Below, piece after piece: positions 1-9,099 of a stretch of 64,000 nucleotides of DNA. The stretch's first letter is position 1. Each line of letters opens with the position of its first letter. Under the pieces are notes generated by a model. The model saw only the letters and a program-made list of their open reading frames with translations. It had not been told where the DNA came from and searched no databases. Source of the stretch: CAZWVA01 sp964636885 (lineage in GTDB: Bacteria; Desulfobacterota_D; UBA1144; Nemesobacterales; CSP1-2); contig CAZWVA010000007.1 of the NCBI GenBank assembly GCA_964636885.1, positions 1-64,000 of the forward strand, written 5' to 3'. The position numbers were made by a program, and so were the translations under genes.

Positions 1-58
1 AGAAGAGGAGGAAGGAAACCACCATCAATGCGGAGAGTTTCTTTACCATAGGACTCAT
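1..58 (-). CDS. N-terminus of an exported protein, cut by window start
   Basis: An open frame on the minus strand starts with ATG at 58 (or a second ATG at 49) and runs off the window. The 19 visible residues are a short basic segment (VKK) followed by a hydrophobic run (LMVVSFLLF), which looks like a signal peptide or membrane anchor. It follows the biotin carrier gene in the same direction after 67 bases, so it may belong to the same transcript. No good ribosome binding site is visible and the function cannot be told from so little. Confidence 0.4.
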   Translation of the reverse strand, partial: MSPMVKKLSALMVVSFLLF

Positions 59-125
59 ATTTACATAACCCAGAGGTCATTGTCCATAGTGAATTCCGCC
101 AGGACGGGATGACACTATACCCTAC

Positions 126-617
126 CTACTCCGATGATATCACTACAAGCACGGTGCCGCCCTCGACGGCCGTTCCCTCCTTCACCCTGATCTCCTTTAT
201 CCTCCCGTCAATCGGCGATTTGAGTTCGCTCTCCATCTTCATAGCCTCTATAACGATGACACCCTCACCCTCCTCCACCTCCTCGTCGGCTTCTTTTAGG
301 ACCTTTACCACGCGGCTCGGCATAGGAGACTTTATCTCTTGGACCCCGGATATAAGAGCAGAACCGCTCTGCCTTTCTCTCTCCGAAATCGCCTCAAACT
401 CATAGAGGTTCCCGTCTATAAAGACCTCAACCTTCTTTCCTCTCCTTAATATACCGACCCCTATCGATCTATTCTCTATCAAGATCGAGTAGAACCTCTC
501 ATCTATCCTTTGAAACTCGACCGGGATCCTCCTCCCGTCAATCTCGACCTCTAATTGCTTTCCTTCCTCTAGACCGATTCTATAGATCTGATCCTGAAAT
601 TTAAACGTGTATATCAT
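126..617 (-). CDS. Biotin carboxyl carrier subunit of an acyl-CoA carboxylase
   Basis: This 163-residue protein carries biotin between the carboxylase and carboxyltransferase active sites. The C-terminal 75 or so residues are a biotinyl/lipoyl domain with the biotinylation motif EAMKMES; the acceptor is about Lys127. The N-terminal half is a small beta-rich region like the linker seen in propionyl-CoA carboxylase alpha chains. Its ATG overlaps the stop codon of the biotin carboxylase gene by four bases (ATGA), which implies translational coupling. Together with the next two genes it makes a complete three-subunit enzyme, most likely for propionyl- or acetyl-CoA; the substrate cannot be fixed from this subunit. 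Confidence 0.9.
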   Translation of the reverse strand: MIYTFKFQDQIYRIGLEEGKQLEVEIDGRRIPVEFQRIDERFYSILIENRSIGVGILRRGKKVEVFIDGNLYEFEAISERERQSGSALISGVQEIKSPMPSRVVKVLKEADEEVEEGEGVIVIEAMKMESELKSPIDGRIKEIRVKEGTAVEGGTVLVVISSE

Positions 618-2107
618 AGTAAGGATTTCCCCGATACGGCTAGTTTTCTGGCAAAGAACTTCCAGTTTGATACCCGTGCCTGTTTTAAAGAGTCCGTCTC
701 TTTTGTCGAATTCCTCATGGCTAGAGCCGCTGCAATGAGGGCGTGCTCAATACTGCTGTTTGATGTTAAAAGCTCAGGATGGCGTTCTATAAAACCAGTG
801 TCAATATCGCCTCGGATGAACTCCTCGTTCTCCATCACCCTGGAGAGAAAACCGATATTGGTTTTCACTCCGAGCACCATGTACTCTCTCAGGGCGTTTC
901 TCATTTTCCTTATCGCCTCTTCCCTCGTGTCAGCCCATACTATGAGCTTAGATAGCATCGGGTCATAAAAGGGCGTTACCTCGTACCCGCTGTATATGGC
1001 TGAATCGTCCCTTATGCCTGGACCGCTCGGTGTCCTTACGTATTCAAGCCTCCCCGGAGAGGGAAGGAACTTCATCTCAGGATCTTCGGCATAAACCCTG
1101 CATTCGATCGCATGGCCCTTCATTGGAATATCGCCCTGCTTAAATGGAAGCTCCTCACCCGTTGCGATCCTTATCATCCACTTTACTATGTCGAACCCCG
1201 TGATCATCTCGGTTACAGGGTGTTCGACCTGAACGCGTGTATTCATCTCAAGGAAATAGAAGTTCTCCTTCTGATCCATTATGAACTCGACCGTTCCGGC
1301 ACCACGGTATGAAACCGCCTTCGCTATCCTCAAAGCCACCTCTCCCATCTTTTTTCTCGTCTTCGGGCTTATGGTGGGAGAAGGGGCCTCTTCGATGACC
1401 TTCTGGTGCCTCCTCTGGATAGAACACTCACGCTCAAAGAGGTGTAAAACGTTCCCATGGGAGTCCCCTATTACCTGAATCTCGACGTGGCGTGGTCTTT
1501 CAATGAATTTCTCTATATAGACGGAATCGTCTCCGAATGCGGAATGGGCCTCGCTTCTTGCCATACGGAGCGAGCTTTCAAACTCCCCTTCCCTTCTTAC
1601 GAGCCTCATTCCCTTTCCACCACCGCCTGCAGAGGCCTTTATCATGACGGGATAACCTATCTTCTTTGCGATCACACCGGCCTCCACGTCGCTTACGGCT
1701 CCATCCGAGCCGGGAACAAGTGGGACCTTCGCCTTTTGTGCGATCTTTCTTGCCGTTATCTTATCCCCCATGAGGCGTATGGTCTCGGACGAGGGCCCGA
1801 TAAAAACGATTCCCTCTCTCTCGCACGCCTCCGCAAACGCCTCCTTCTCGGAAAGAAATCCATAGCCTGGATGAATAGCCTCCGCACCCGAGCGCTTTGC
1901 CGCATCTATTATCTTTTCTATTACCAGGTAACTCTCCCCCGGTGCGGGGGGTCCGATATGATACGCCTCATCCGCCATCGCAACGTGAAGCGAACGGCGG
2001 TCTGCGTCGGAATAAACCGCCACCGTCTTTACGCCCAGTTCCCTACAAGCCCTTATAACACGGACGGCGATCTCCCCTCTATTTGCAATGAGAATCTTAT
2101 TGAACAT
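614..2107 (-). CDS. accC: Acyl-CoA carboxylase, biotin carboxylase subunit
   Basis: Biotin carboxylase uses ATP and bicarbonate to carboxylate the biotin of the carrier protein encoded next to it. The protein opens with the family signature [13 protein letters not shown], has the glycine-rich ATP-grasp loop GGGGKGMR near residue 165 and the [14 protein letters not shown] block near residue 290. The chosen ATG at 2107 gives the usual [11 protein letters not shown] start and has GGGGA upstream. An in-frame ATG at 2122 would add five residues but has no ribosome binding site. At 497 residues it is a stand-alone subunit, not a fused alpha chain. It lies between the carboxyltransferase gene (137-base gap) and the carrier gene (overlap). 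Confidence 0.94.
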   Translation of the reverse strand: MFNKILIANRGEIAVRVIRACRELGVKTVAVYSDADRRSLHVAMADEAYHIGPPAPGESYLVIEKIIDAAKRSGAEAIHPGYGFLSEKEAFAEACEREGIVFIGPSSETIRLMGDKITARKIAQKAKVPLVPGSDGAVSDVEAGVIAKKIGYPVMIKASAGGGGKGMRLVRREGEFESSLRMARSEAHSAFGDDSVYIEKFIERPRHVEIQVIGDSHGNVLHLFERECSIQRRHQKVIEEAPSPTISPKTRKKMGEVALRIAKAVSYRGAGTVEFIMDQKENFYFLEMNTRVQVEHPVTEMITGFDIVKWMIRIATGEELPFKQGDIPMKGHAIECRVYAEDPEMKFLPSPGRLEYVRTPSGPGIRDDSAIYSGYEVTPFYDPMLSKLIVWADTREEAIRKMRNALREYMVLGVKTNIGFLSRVMENEEFIRGDIDTGFIERHPELLTSNSSIEHALIAAALAMRNSTKETDSLKQARVSNWKFFARKLAVSGKSLL

Positions 2108-2244
2108 CTTCTTTTTCCCCATATTCGACTATTTAAGAACCGGTGAACAAAAATTTAAATCTATAAACGATTCATCGTATATACTGTACCTCGTTCTTGC
2201 ACCTATTCGTTTCCGTTGATGCTCCAATACCCAGCCACTCTCCG

Positions 2245-3789
2245 TTATAATGGAATGTTCCCATGCTTCTTCGGGGGATTCGTTTGTCTTTTCCCTTCGA
2301 GCATCTCGAAGGCCCCTATTACCCTTGGTCTTGTATCCTCAGGCCTTATGACCTCGTCTATGTAACCGAGCTCTGCGGCCCTGTACGGATTCGCAAATGT
2401 CTTTCTGTATTCAGCGGCAAGCCTCGCCTTTTCAGCATCCGGGTCATCGGCCTGCTCGATCTCCCTCCTGGCTATTATATTCACGGCGCCCTCAGGACCC
2501 ATAACCGCGATCTCCGCCGTCGGATAGGCGAGGTTTATATCCCCCCTTAGGTGTTTCGAGGACATAACGTCGTAGGCACCACCGTAAGCCTTCCTCGTTA
2601 TTACGGTGACCTTTGGCACCGTTGCCTCGCAGTAGGCATAGAGGATCTTTGCCCCGTGCTTTATGATTCCACCCCACTCCTGGGCAGTGCCTGGGAGAAA
2701 CCCCGGTACGTCCACTAGTGTGAGAAGCGGGATGTTAAAGCAGTCACAGAACCTAACGAACCTAGCACCCTTTATAGAAGCGTTTATATCGAGGCAACCC
2801 GCAAGCACGTTTGGCTGATTCCCCACCACCCCAACAACACGGCCTCCCAGTCTCGCAAACCCGATTACGATATTCTGAGCAAAGTGCTCTTGGATTTCAA
2901 AGAAGTATCCATCGTCAACCACCCTTCGAATCACGTCCTTCATATCGTAGGGCTTATTGGGGTTCTCAGGAACGATTTCCCTAAGGCTCATATCGCGCCT
3001 GTCCACAGGATCATCACACGGAACCCTCGGCGGGTCCTCCATGTTGTTTGATGGAAGAAAACCCATAAGCTCCCTGATGAGAAGGAGACACTCACGGTCA
3101 TCGGTTGCGGCAAAATGCGCTACTCCGCTCGTCGAATTATGAACCATCGCCCCACCGAGTTCCTCTCTGCTTACCTCCTCGTGTGTAACGGCCTTTATGA
3201 CGTCTGGACCCGTGATAAACATATAGCTCGTGTTCTTAACCATTATGATAAAATCCGTCATTGCAGGGGAGTATACGGCTCCTCCCGCGCACGGCCCCAT
3301 AATGGCCGATATTTGGGGAACGACCCCGGAACAGAGCACGTTTCTTAAGAATATATCGGCGTAACCCGCAAGGCTCTCCACCCCCTCCTGTATCCTTGCC
3401 CCACCAGAATCGTTGAGTCCTATAACAGGGGCCCCGACCTCCATAGCAAGATCCATGATCTTCGATATCTTCCTCGCATAAGCGATCCCAAGGGAACCGC
3501 CAAAAACGGTAAAATCCTGAGCAAAGACAAAAACCTGACGTCCGTCGATCTTTCCGTATCCCGTTACGACACCGTCACCCAGGTATTTCTTCTTATCCAT
3601 ATCGAAATCCGTGCACCTATGTACGACAAACTTATCGAGCTCGACGAATGTGTTCTTATCGAGAAGAAGATCGATCCGCTCCCTTGCCGTAAGCTTTCCC
3701 ATCTCGTGTTGTTTCCGAATCCTCTCTGGGCCGCCGCCCAGTTCGGCCTCTCTCTCTTTTTCCTCAAGAAGTGCGATTTTATCCTTCAT
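2245..3789 (-). CDS. pccB: Acyl-CoA carboxylase carboxyltransferase subunit (PccB/MmdA type)
   Basis: This 514-residue protein moves the carboxyl group from biotin to an acyl-CoA. It has the two crotonase-like halves of the family: an N-terminal [14 protein letters not shown] segment, [19 protein letters not shown] near residue 130, and a C-terminal half with [15 protein letters not shown]. The sequence is closest in style to propionyl-CoA carboxylase beta and methylmalonyl-CoA decarboxylase alpha. With a biotin carboxylase encoded next door, carboxylation is more likely than decarboxylation. A strong ribosome binding site (GGAAGGAG) lies seven bases before the ATG. It is the first gene of the three-gene operon. 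Acetyl-CoA remains a possible substrate. Confidence 0.92.
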   Translation of the reverse strand: MKDKIALLEEKEREAELGGGPERIRKQHEMGKLTARERIDLLLDKNTFVELDKFVVHRCTDFDMDKKKYLGDGVVTGYGKIDGRQVFVFAQDFTVFGGSLGIAYARKISKIMDLAMEVGAPVIGLNDSGGARIQEGVESLAGYADIFLRNVLCSGVVPQISAIMGPCAGGAVYSPAMTDFIIMVKNTSYMFITGPDVIKAVTHEEVSREELGGAMVHNSTSGVAHFAATDDRECLLLIRELMGFLPSNNMEDPPRVPCDDPVDRRDMSLREIVPENPNKPYDMKDVIRRVVDDGYFFEIQEHFAQNIVIGFARLGGRVVGVVGNQPNVLAGCLDINASIKGARFVRFCDCFNIPLLTLVDVPGFLPGTAQEWGGIIKHGAKILYAYCEATVPKVTVITRKAYGGAYDVMSSKHLRGDINLAYPTAEIAVMGPEGAVNIIARREIEQADDPDAEKARLAAEYRKTFANPYRAAELGYIDEVIRPEDTRPRVIGAFEMLEGKRQTNPPKKHGNIPL

Positions 3790-3990
3790 TTTTGACTCCT
3801 TCCCTGATCTTAAGCTCGAAAAAATCTACTCTTGAACAATGGAATTGGCAAGCCAGGGGATCGGGATTCGTTCGAGCGACCTAATACACACGGGTTTTGC
3901 AGTCTTACCTGACCTCACCTCTCTAAGACGCTATGTGTAGAGATAACTCAAGAATTCAGAAAGGTTAAGACTATACCAGATAAACACGGA

Positions 3991-4608
3991 TTAATCAAAA
4001 CGGGATACAACCCGTGAACCTATCCTCCTCCAGACCTCTTCAACCTGTTTTTTCGTCTCTTCCAGTGTACCGGAGTTATCTATCACATAGGTCGCGTATT
4101 TAACCTTCTCAGAACTCGGCATCTGGGACCTGATGCGTGAGAGCGCCTCTTCCCTTGATAATCGGCTCCTTTCCATGAGCCTTCTAATCTGGGTCTCCTC
4201 GTCCGAGGTAACGACTATAAGATCCTCAATAAGGGGTTTCATCCCCCCTTTTTCCACGATGAGGGCCGCTTCAACTATCACAACCCCTACCCCATTTTTC
4301 TCGTACTCTTCTATTAGTTCCTTTATCCTCTCTATGATTCTCGGATGCGTGATCCTGTTTAGTTCCTCTCTTTTCTCCTTATCTCTAAAGACGATATCCC
4401 CAAGCCTACCCCTGTTAATCGTCATGTCGGGGTTTAGAATCCCCCTCCCGAATCTCTCGACGATCTCCTCCCATGCGGGCTTCCCCGGCTCTACGACCAG
4501 CCTAGCGATCAGGTCCGCATCGATAATCCTCGCGCCAAGCTCCTCAAACATCCTTGCCACTACGCTCTTTCCGCATGCGATATTCCCGGTAAGCCCGATT
4601 ACCCTCAT
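3991..4608 (-). CDS. coaE: Dephospho-CoA kinase
   Basis: CoaE phosphorylates dephospho-CoA at the 3'-hydroxyl, the last step of coenzyme A synthesis. The 205 residues fit the family length. The N-terminal P-loop reads GLTGNIACGKSVVA, followed by the typical ARIIDADLIAR block and, at residue 85 or so, THPRIIERI. It lies 200 bases upstream of the carboxylase operon on the same strand and is probably transcribed separately. A 10-bp perfect hairpin lies 24 bases before the start. The pathway's first enzyme, CoaX, is elsewhere in this window. Confidence 0.95.
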   Translation of the reverse strand: MRVIGLTGNIACGKSVVARMFEELGARIIDADLIARLVVEPGKPAWEEIVERFGRGILNPDMTINRGRLGDIVFRDKEKREELNRITHPRIIERIKELIEEYEKNGVGVVIVEAALIVEKGGMKPLIEDLIVVTSDEETQIRRLMERSRLSREEALSRIRSQMPSSEKVKYATYVIDNSGTLEETKKQVEEVWRRIGSRVVSRFD

Positions 4609-4631
4609 TTTGGTATTTTAATCCGCATACA

Positions 4632-4655
4632 GGTTTCTTTCAACCGAAAGAAACC
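4632..4655. repeat. Perfect 10-bp hairpin upstream of coaE
   Basis: GGTTTCTTTC, a four-base loop AACC, then the exact reverse complement. It lies within 50 bases of the coaE start, so it would be in the leader or promoter of that gene. There is no T-run on either side, which argues against a simple intrinsic terminator. The rest of the 403-base gap from 4609 to 5011 is AT-rich; I recognise no gene in it. It must hold the promoters of coaE and of the divergent efflux operon. Confidence 0.6.
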
Positions 4656-5011
4656 ACAGGAACTCCAACCCTATCTCATAAGCTCGATTTTTGAGATCTA
4701 TCAGGATATAGAAAAGGCTTATTCATAAAATGAATCCCAAACGGATTAGAGGTGTCAGATAACACGACATCCGGCTTTTTAGTCCGTTTCATAACCCACT
4801 GTAAACGCTAGAAGAATCCATTGGCATATGAATTGCTAAATCTTAATTATAAAGAAGAGATATCTATGTGCGAATGTACACCTTATACTATGGATAAATG
4901 GTAGGCTTACGAAAACCGAGCAAGCGTTTTTTGAGGAGCACATGTAGAGGTGTTCCAAGCGTAGTGCCCTTACTTTTAAGGAAAATAAAGAAGTGAGTTA
5001 GAATAAGTCCT

Positions 5012-6133
5012 ATGATGATTAATGGAAAAGGTGTTTTTATTCTCTTTTTAACGATTATTCTGGGGCTATTTTTATTCCTATTTTTAAATAGTGACAATAG
5101 TGTAAAAACAGAAAAGGTTGAAAAAAAGAGGGTTGTAAAGTCCGTTTATGCCTCCGGATACGTGGATTCTGTAAATGGCGTTGCTCTTAAACCTGAGGTT
5201 TCAGGATACATAGAGAGAATCTACTTAAAAGAAGGAAGCAGGGTAAAAACGGGGCAATTAATCGCTACAATATCCAATGAACCCTTAAAAAAGAACCTTA
5301 TAGAGATCAGAACCCAAATCGACTTTGTCCAGAATAGATTGAACGAAGACTCAGACTACCGGAGAGCCTTAAAAGAGGATATAGAGATAAAAAGATTAAA
5401 TCTCGAACATATTAGAAAGACTTACGAAAGAAGAAAGGAACTGCTAAAAAAGGGCATAATTTCAAGTGAATCCTATCAGGAGGCGGAGAGGAGTTATGAT
5501 ATAGCAAGAAAAGAATACCAAAAATCCCTTGACAGCTATAGCGATGCAATAAATTCGCTTAAAACAGAGCTAGACACATTAAAGGCAAAAGAAGAAGCCC
5601 TTGTCAAGGAACTCGACAAGTACTCTATAAGATCCCCGATTGATGGAGAGATTTTAAGAAGATTTGTGAACGAAGGGGATTATGTTAACAACATGGTTCA
5701 AAATAACGAGTTGTTTTCCGTAGGAGATACGAAAAATCTAGAGACCGTGTTACTCGTAGATGAGGAGTATATTCCTTTAATCAAAGAGGGCTTAAAAGTA
5801 CTCGTTAACACAGATGCATTTCCAGATAAGGTATTTGAGGGGAAAATCAGATTAATCGAAAAGGAGTCCGATAGAAAAACGAGGACCGTCAAGGTCAAGG
5901 CAGACGTGGATTATCCCGAAAACATTACGATTGGAATAACCGTGGAAGCAAATATCATCCTATCCGACAGGGAGGGTTTGTTTATTAGCAAGGAGGCTTA
6001 TAAAGACGGTCACGTGCGGGTTTTAAGCAACGGAAAACCCGTGAAGAAATCTATAAAAGTCGGGATAGAAAGTGAAGATTATATAGAGGTCGTTGAGGGC
6101 CTTAAGGAAGGACAGGAGATAATCATCAAGTGA
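5012..6133 (+). CDS. Periplasmic adaptor of an ABC exporter (HlyD/MacA family)
   Basis: This 373-residue membrane-fusion protein would link an inner-membrane ABC exporter to the periplasm or outer membrane. It has one N-terminal membrane helix (about residues 7-27), a lipoyl-like half (VYASGYVDSVNGVALKPEVSG), a long coiled-coil hairpin from about 95 to 205, the second lipoyl half (YSIRSPIDGEILRRFVNEGD) and a beta-barrel domain. The stop overlaps the GTG start of the permease gene by four bases, so the three export genes form one operon. No outer-membrane TolC partner is encoded nearby. A second ATG three bases downstream is equally possible as start. Confidence 0.85.
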   Translation: MMINGKGVFILFLTIILGLFLFLFLNSDNSVKTEKVEKKRVVKSVYASGYVDSVNGVALKPEVSGYIERIYLKEGSRVKTGQLIATISNEPLKKNLIEIRTQIDFVQNRLNEDSDYRRALKEDIEIKRLNLEHIRKTYERRKELLKKGIISSESYQEAERSYDIARKEYQKSLDSYSDAINSLKTELDTLKAKEEALVKELDKYSIRSPIDGEILRRFVNEGDYVNNMVQNNELFSVGDTKNLETVLLVDEEYIPLIKEGLKVLVNTDAFPDKVFEGKIRLIEKESDRKTRTVKVKADVDYPENITIGITVEANIILSDREGLFISKEAYKDGHVRVLSNGKPVKKSIKVGIESEDYIEVVEGLKEGQEIIIK

Positions 6134-7383
6134 ACTACATAACTTTTCTCGGTTTAAAGCTGCTTATGGAGAGGAAAAGACAGGCAATAGTATCCATACT
6201 GGGCGTTGCCATAGGCGTCACCGCCTTTATTGTGATGAGTTCGGTTATGAAGGGGTTCCAGTCCTATTTTATAGAGCAGGCGGTGGATGTGAATGCACAT
6301 ATAACCCTTAAGACTGAGGAGCAGGATGAAAGCGATAGGATTCTACGACTCGCTTACGGCAAGAACATCGTATCCAGGGTACTCGGTTCAAAACCAAAGG
6401 ATATAAAGGACAAGATAGTAGAGTATAAGTTCATTATAGATAAGTACCAGGGCGGCCAGGGAATAATAGGAGTCGCTCCACACCTCACAGGTCAGGCAAT
6501 AATCCGTTACGGAACAAAGGAAAAGTCCGTGAGTATGTTTGGAATCGATCCCAAACTCGAAGTCAAAGCTTCAATAATAAATAGATTCATGGAACTTGGA
6601 AAACTCGATCAGATTTCAATAGACAGAAACAGCATTATCCTTGGCAAGCTTGTTGCAAAAGACCTGGGGGTAAAGGAAGTTGGAAAAAAGATAACCCTTA
6701 TCGCACCAAACGGAAGTATCCATATTCTAAAAGTAGTAGACTTCTTTAATTCTGGGATTACGGCTTTAGATCAAACAAGGGCCTATCTACACCTTAGAGC
6801 CTTACAGTCCATACTGGATAAGCCCAATCAGGTAAACGAATTGATCTTCAAAATAAGGGACGTAAACCAGGCAGAAAGTATGGCAAGGGAAATATCGAAG
6901 GATACCGGATACTACGCCGAAAGTTGGCAGAAGGCCTATAGCAATTTCCTTCAGATTTTTCGGATGCAGAGCTGGATAACGTACATGATAGTGTTTGCCA
7001 TTCTCGTTGTCTCGGCCTTTGGAATATTTAACATAATGATGATGACCGTCCTTGAGAAAAAAAGAGACATAGCGATCCTTAAGGCAATGGGTTTTGAGGA
7101 TAGAGAAATTACAAAGATCTTCGTTTTTCAGGGATTATTGATCGGGTTGATCGGGGCTGTTGTTGGATGTATATTCGGCTACGCACTTCAGCAATGGCTT
7201 TCTTCGCTTCGCTTTGAACTGGTTGGGATCATAAGGGCAAAGGGATTTATTTTGGATAGGAACCCCATGTATTTCGTCTATGGTTTTATCTTTGCCATTA
7301 CGTTTTCCTTCCTCGCCTCTTTCTACCCTTCGTTCAAAGCATCAAGGCTTTTTCCCGTGGATATCTTTAGGAGTGGTGGATGA
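6130..7383 (+). CDS. ABC transporter permease, MacB/FtsX family
   Basis: The 417-residue permease starts with GTG inside the stop of the adaptor gene. It shows a first membrane helix (about 18-38), a large periplasmic domain (about 40-275) and three C-terminal helices (about 280-305, 330-355, 375-400), the four-helix MacB/LolC layout without a fused ATPase. Proteins of this type move lipoproteins, peptides or drugs by a mechanotransmission mechanism; the cargo cannot be told here. Its stop overlaps the ATPase gene by four bases (ATGA), giving a tightly coupled three-gene operon. Confidence 0.87.
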   Translation: MNYITFLGLKLLMERKRQAIVSILGVAIGVTAFIVMSSVMKGFQSYFIEQAVDVNAHITLKTEEQDESDRILRLAYGKNIVSRVLGSKPKDIKDKIVEYKFIIDKYQGGQGIIGVAPHLTGQAIIRYGTKEKSVSMFGIDPKLEVKASIINRFMELGKLDQISIDRNSIILGKLVAKDLGVKEVGKKITLIAPNGSIHILKVVDFFNSGITALDQTRAYLHLRALQSILDKPNQVNELIFKIRDVNQAESMAREISKDTGYYAESWQKAYSNFLQIFRMQSWITYMIVFAILVVSAFGIFNIMMMTVLEKKRDIAILKAMGFEDREITKIFVFQGLLIGLIGAVVGCIFGYALQQWLSSLRFELVGIIRAKGFILDRNPMYFVYGFIFAITFSFLASFYPSFKASRLFPVDIFRSGG

Positions 7384-8045
7384 GTGCTATTCTAGAAGCA
7401 AAGGATATAAGGAAGACGATAAGAGACAGTGAGATACTAAAAGGAATATCCCTTTCCATAGATGAAGGTGATTTCGTGAGTATTATAGGCGTTTCGGGTT
7501 CGGGAAAAAGCACCTTGATGTATATCTTGGGTTTACTCGACGAACCTACGGCCGGTGAGATCGTATTTGACGGTCAGAAGATAGATTTTAAGAACCAAAA
7601 GCTGCTATCCGAAATCAGGAACAAGAAGATAGGGTTTGTTTTTCAGTTTCACTATTTGATATCCGAGCTAAACGCCGCTGAAAACATAATGGTGCCTATG
7701 CTAAAAGGAAAAACGACCAGAAAAGAAGCGGAAGAAAAAGCGTACGCTCTTTTATCGGAGCTCGGCTTAGGGGGAAAAGAGAAGAGAAAACCATACGAAA
7801 TGTCAGGCGGTGAACAGCAAAGATTGGCAATAGGAAGGGCTTTAGCCAACGACCCTGAAATACTTATGGCAGATGAGCCAACTGGAAACCTCGATTCTAA
7901 AAACACAGAGATGGTTATGGATATATTCTTAAACTTAAATGAAAAGGGTAAGTCCGTACTAATGGTAACCCACGAGCTAGGCCTAGCACAAAGAACAAAA
8001 AAGATAGTAGAGATGAAAGACGGGCTTATCGTTGGTATTGGGTAA
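7380..8045 (+). CDS. ABC transporter ATP-binding protein (LolD/MacB type)
   Basis: This 221-residue ATPase powers the exporter encoded by the two preceding genes. It has Walker A GVSGSGKST, the signature MSGGEQQR and Walker B ILMADEPT followed by GNLDS, all in the spacing of LolD-type ATPases. The start overlaps the permease stop. The C-terminus ends shortly after the H-loop region (VTHELGLAQR). The three-gene block uses many AAA and ATA codons and looks more AT-rich than the flanking genes, which could mean later acquisition; that is an impression, not a measurement. Confidence 0.92.
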   Translation: MSAILEAKDIRKTIRDSEILKGISLSIDEGDFVSIIGVSGSGKSTLMYILGLLDEPTAGEIVFDGQKIDFKNQKLLSEIRNKKIGFVFQFHYLISELNAAENIMVPMLKGKTTRKEAEEKAYALLSELGLGGKEKRKPYEMSGGEQQRLAIGRALANDPEILMADEPTGNLDSKNTEMVMDIFLNLNEKGKSVLMVTHELGLAQRTKKIVEMKDGLIVGIG

Positions 8046-8142
8046 CCGCTATCGCTTTTGTCGTTCCTCCACCACCTCCTTTTTCATAAAAGCAAAGCCG
8101 TAGGGGGAAGCTATAACACCTCTACTACTTCGATTCGTTGGG

Positions 8143-8185
8143 TATAATACCGTTTGAAACCAATAACCCTTAGGATAAAGGAGGT
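8143..8185 (+). promoter_or_regulatory. Promoter -10 box and ribosome binding site of the hydroxyacyl-CoA dehydrogenase gene
   Basis: A perfect -10 hexamer TATAAT is at 8143-8148; no good -35 is visible at the expected distance. A strong ribosome binding site AAGGAGGT (8178-8185) sits four bases before the ATG at 8190. This decides the start codon: an in-frame TTG at 8154 would lie almost on the transcription start. Confidence 0.6.
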
Positions 8186-8189
8186 CGCA

Positions 8190-9053
8190 ATGGCTTTAAA
8201 CGTAGAAGACGTAAAAAGGGTGGGAGTCATTGGGGCGGGAACGATGGGCTCAGGAATCGCCCAGGTCGTAGCCTCAAGCGGAAGGGATGTGGTTCTTATC
8301 GATGTTTCCGATTCGGCCCTCGAACGTGGGATTAATGCGATAAAGGGCAGTCTGTCAAGACTTGTAAAAAAGGGGGAGATCAAGGTGGAAGACAGCGATT
8401 CCATATTATCCAGAATACATACGACCACGAGGTTTGAGGACATAGGGGATGTCGATTTGGTTATAGAGGCCGTGTTTGAAAACATGAACGTGAAAAAGGA
8501 GACGTTTAAAAGGCTTGACGCATCTACCCGCCCCGATGTTATACTCGCCACAAACACCTCCTCTCTTCCCATCGTGGAGATCGCCATAGGCACGAAGAGG
8601 CCGGATAAGGTGGTGGGGATGCACTTCTTTAATCCGGTCCCGGTTATGAAGCTCGTAGAGGTAATAAAGTCCCTCACGACCTCCGACGAGACGTTTGAGT
8701 TTGCATACGAGTTCTCAAGATCCCTCGGAAAGGATCCGGTTAAAACCAAAGACGTTCCGGGGTTTATCGTAAACCGCATCCTCATGCCTATGCTAAATGA
8801 GGCCGTATTCGCCCTCCAGGATGGCCTGGGAAGCGCCGAAGACATAGATAAGGCGATGAAGCTCGGAACAAACCAGCCGATCGGCCCACTTGCACTCATA
8901 GACCTCATAGGGCTTGACGTGACCCTAGATGTAATAGACGTCCTCTATCGGGAGTTTCAGGACCCGAAATTCCGAGCCGCCCCTCTTCTCCGTCAGATGG
9001 TCCGTGCAGGATGGCTGGGTAGGAAGACGGGAAAGGGATTCTATAAATACTAG
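8190..9053 (+). CDS. hbd: 3-hydroxyacyl-CoA dehydrogenase (3-hydroxybutyryl-CoA dehydrogenase type)
   Basis: The enzyme oxidises or reduces 3-hydroxyacyl-CoA with NAD(P) in beta-oxidation or butyrate-type metabolism. The 287 residues fit the single-function Hbd/PaaH family. The N-terminal Rossmann motif is GAGTMGSGIAQ, the catalytic region contains GMHFFNPVPVMKLVE, and the C-terminal dimer domain ends with GWLGRKTGKGFYKY. The ATG at 8190 was chosen over a TTG at 8154 because of the AAGGAGGT site before it. No thiolase or crotonase gene is adjacent, so the pathway direction is open. The acyl-CoA carboxylase at the left edge is a loose functional neighbour. Confidence 0.93.
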   Translation: MALNVEDVKRVGVIGAGTMGSGIAQVVASSGRDVVLIDVSDSALERGINAIKGSLSRLVKKGEIKVEDSDSILSRIHTTTRFEDIGDVDLVIEAVFENMNVKKETFKRLDASTRPDVILATNTSSLPIVEIAIGTKRPDKVVGMHFFNPVPVMKLVEVIKSLTTSDETFEFAYEFSRSLGKDPVKTKDVPGFIVNRILMPMLNEAVFALQDGLGSAEDIDKAMKLGTNQPIGPLALIDLIGLDVTLDVIDVLYREFQDPKFRAAPLLRQMVRAGWLGRKTGKGFYKY

Positions 9054-9099
9054 GACCACTAATTCCCTAATCCTCGACAGAACCGGAACGGTCCTCGGT

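Noticed and set aside
1457..2146. A 229-codon plus-strand frame
   Set aside because: It is antisense to the biotin carboxylase gene, whose protein is unmistakable, and its product has random-looking composition.
8111..8908. A 265-codon minus-strand frame
   Set aside because: Serine-rich antisense shadow of the hydroxyacyl-CoA dehydrogenase gene.
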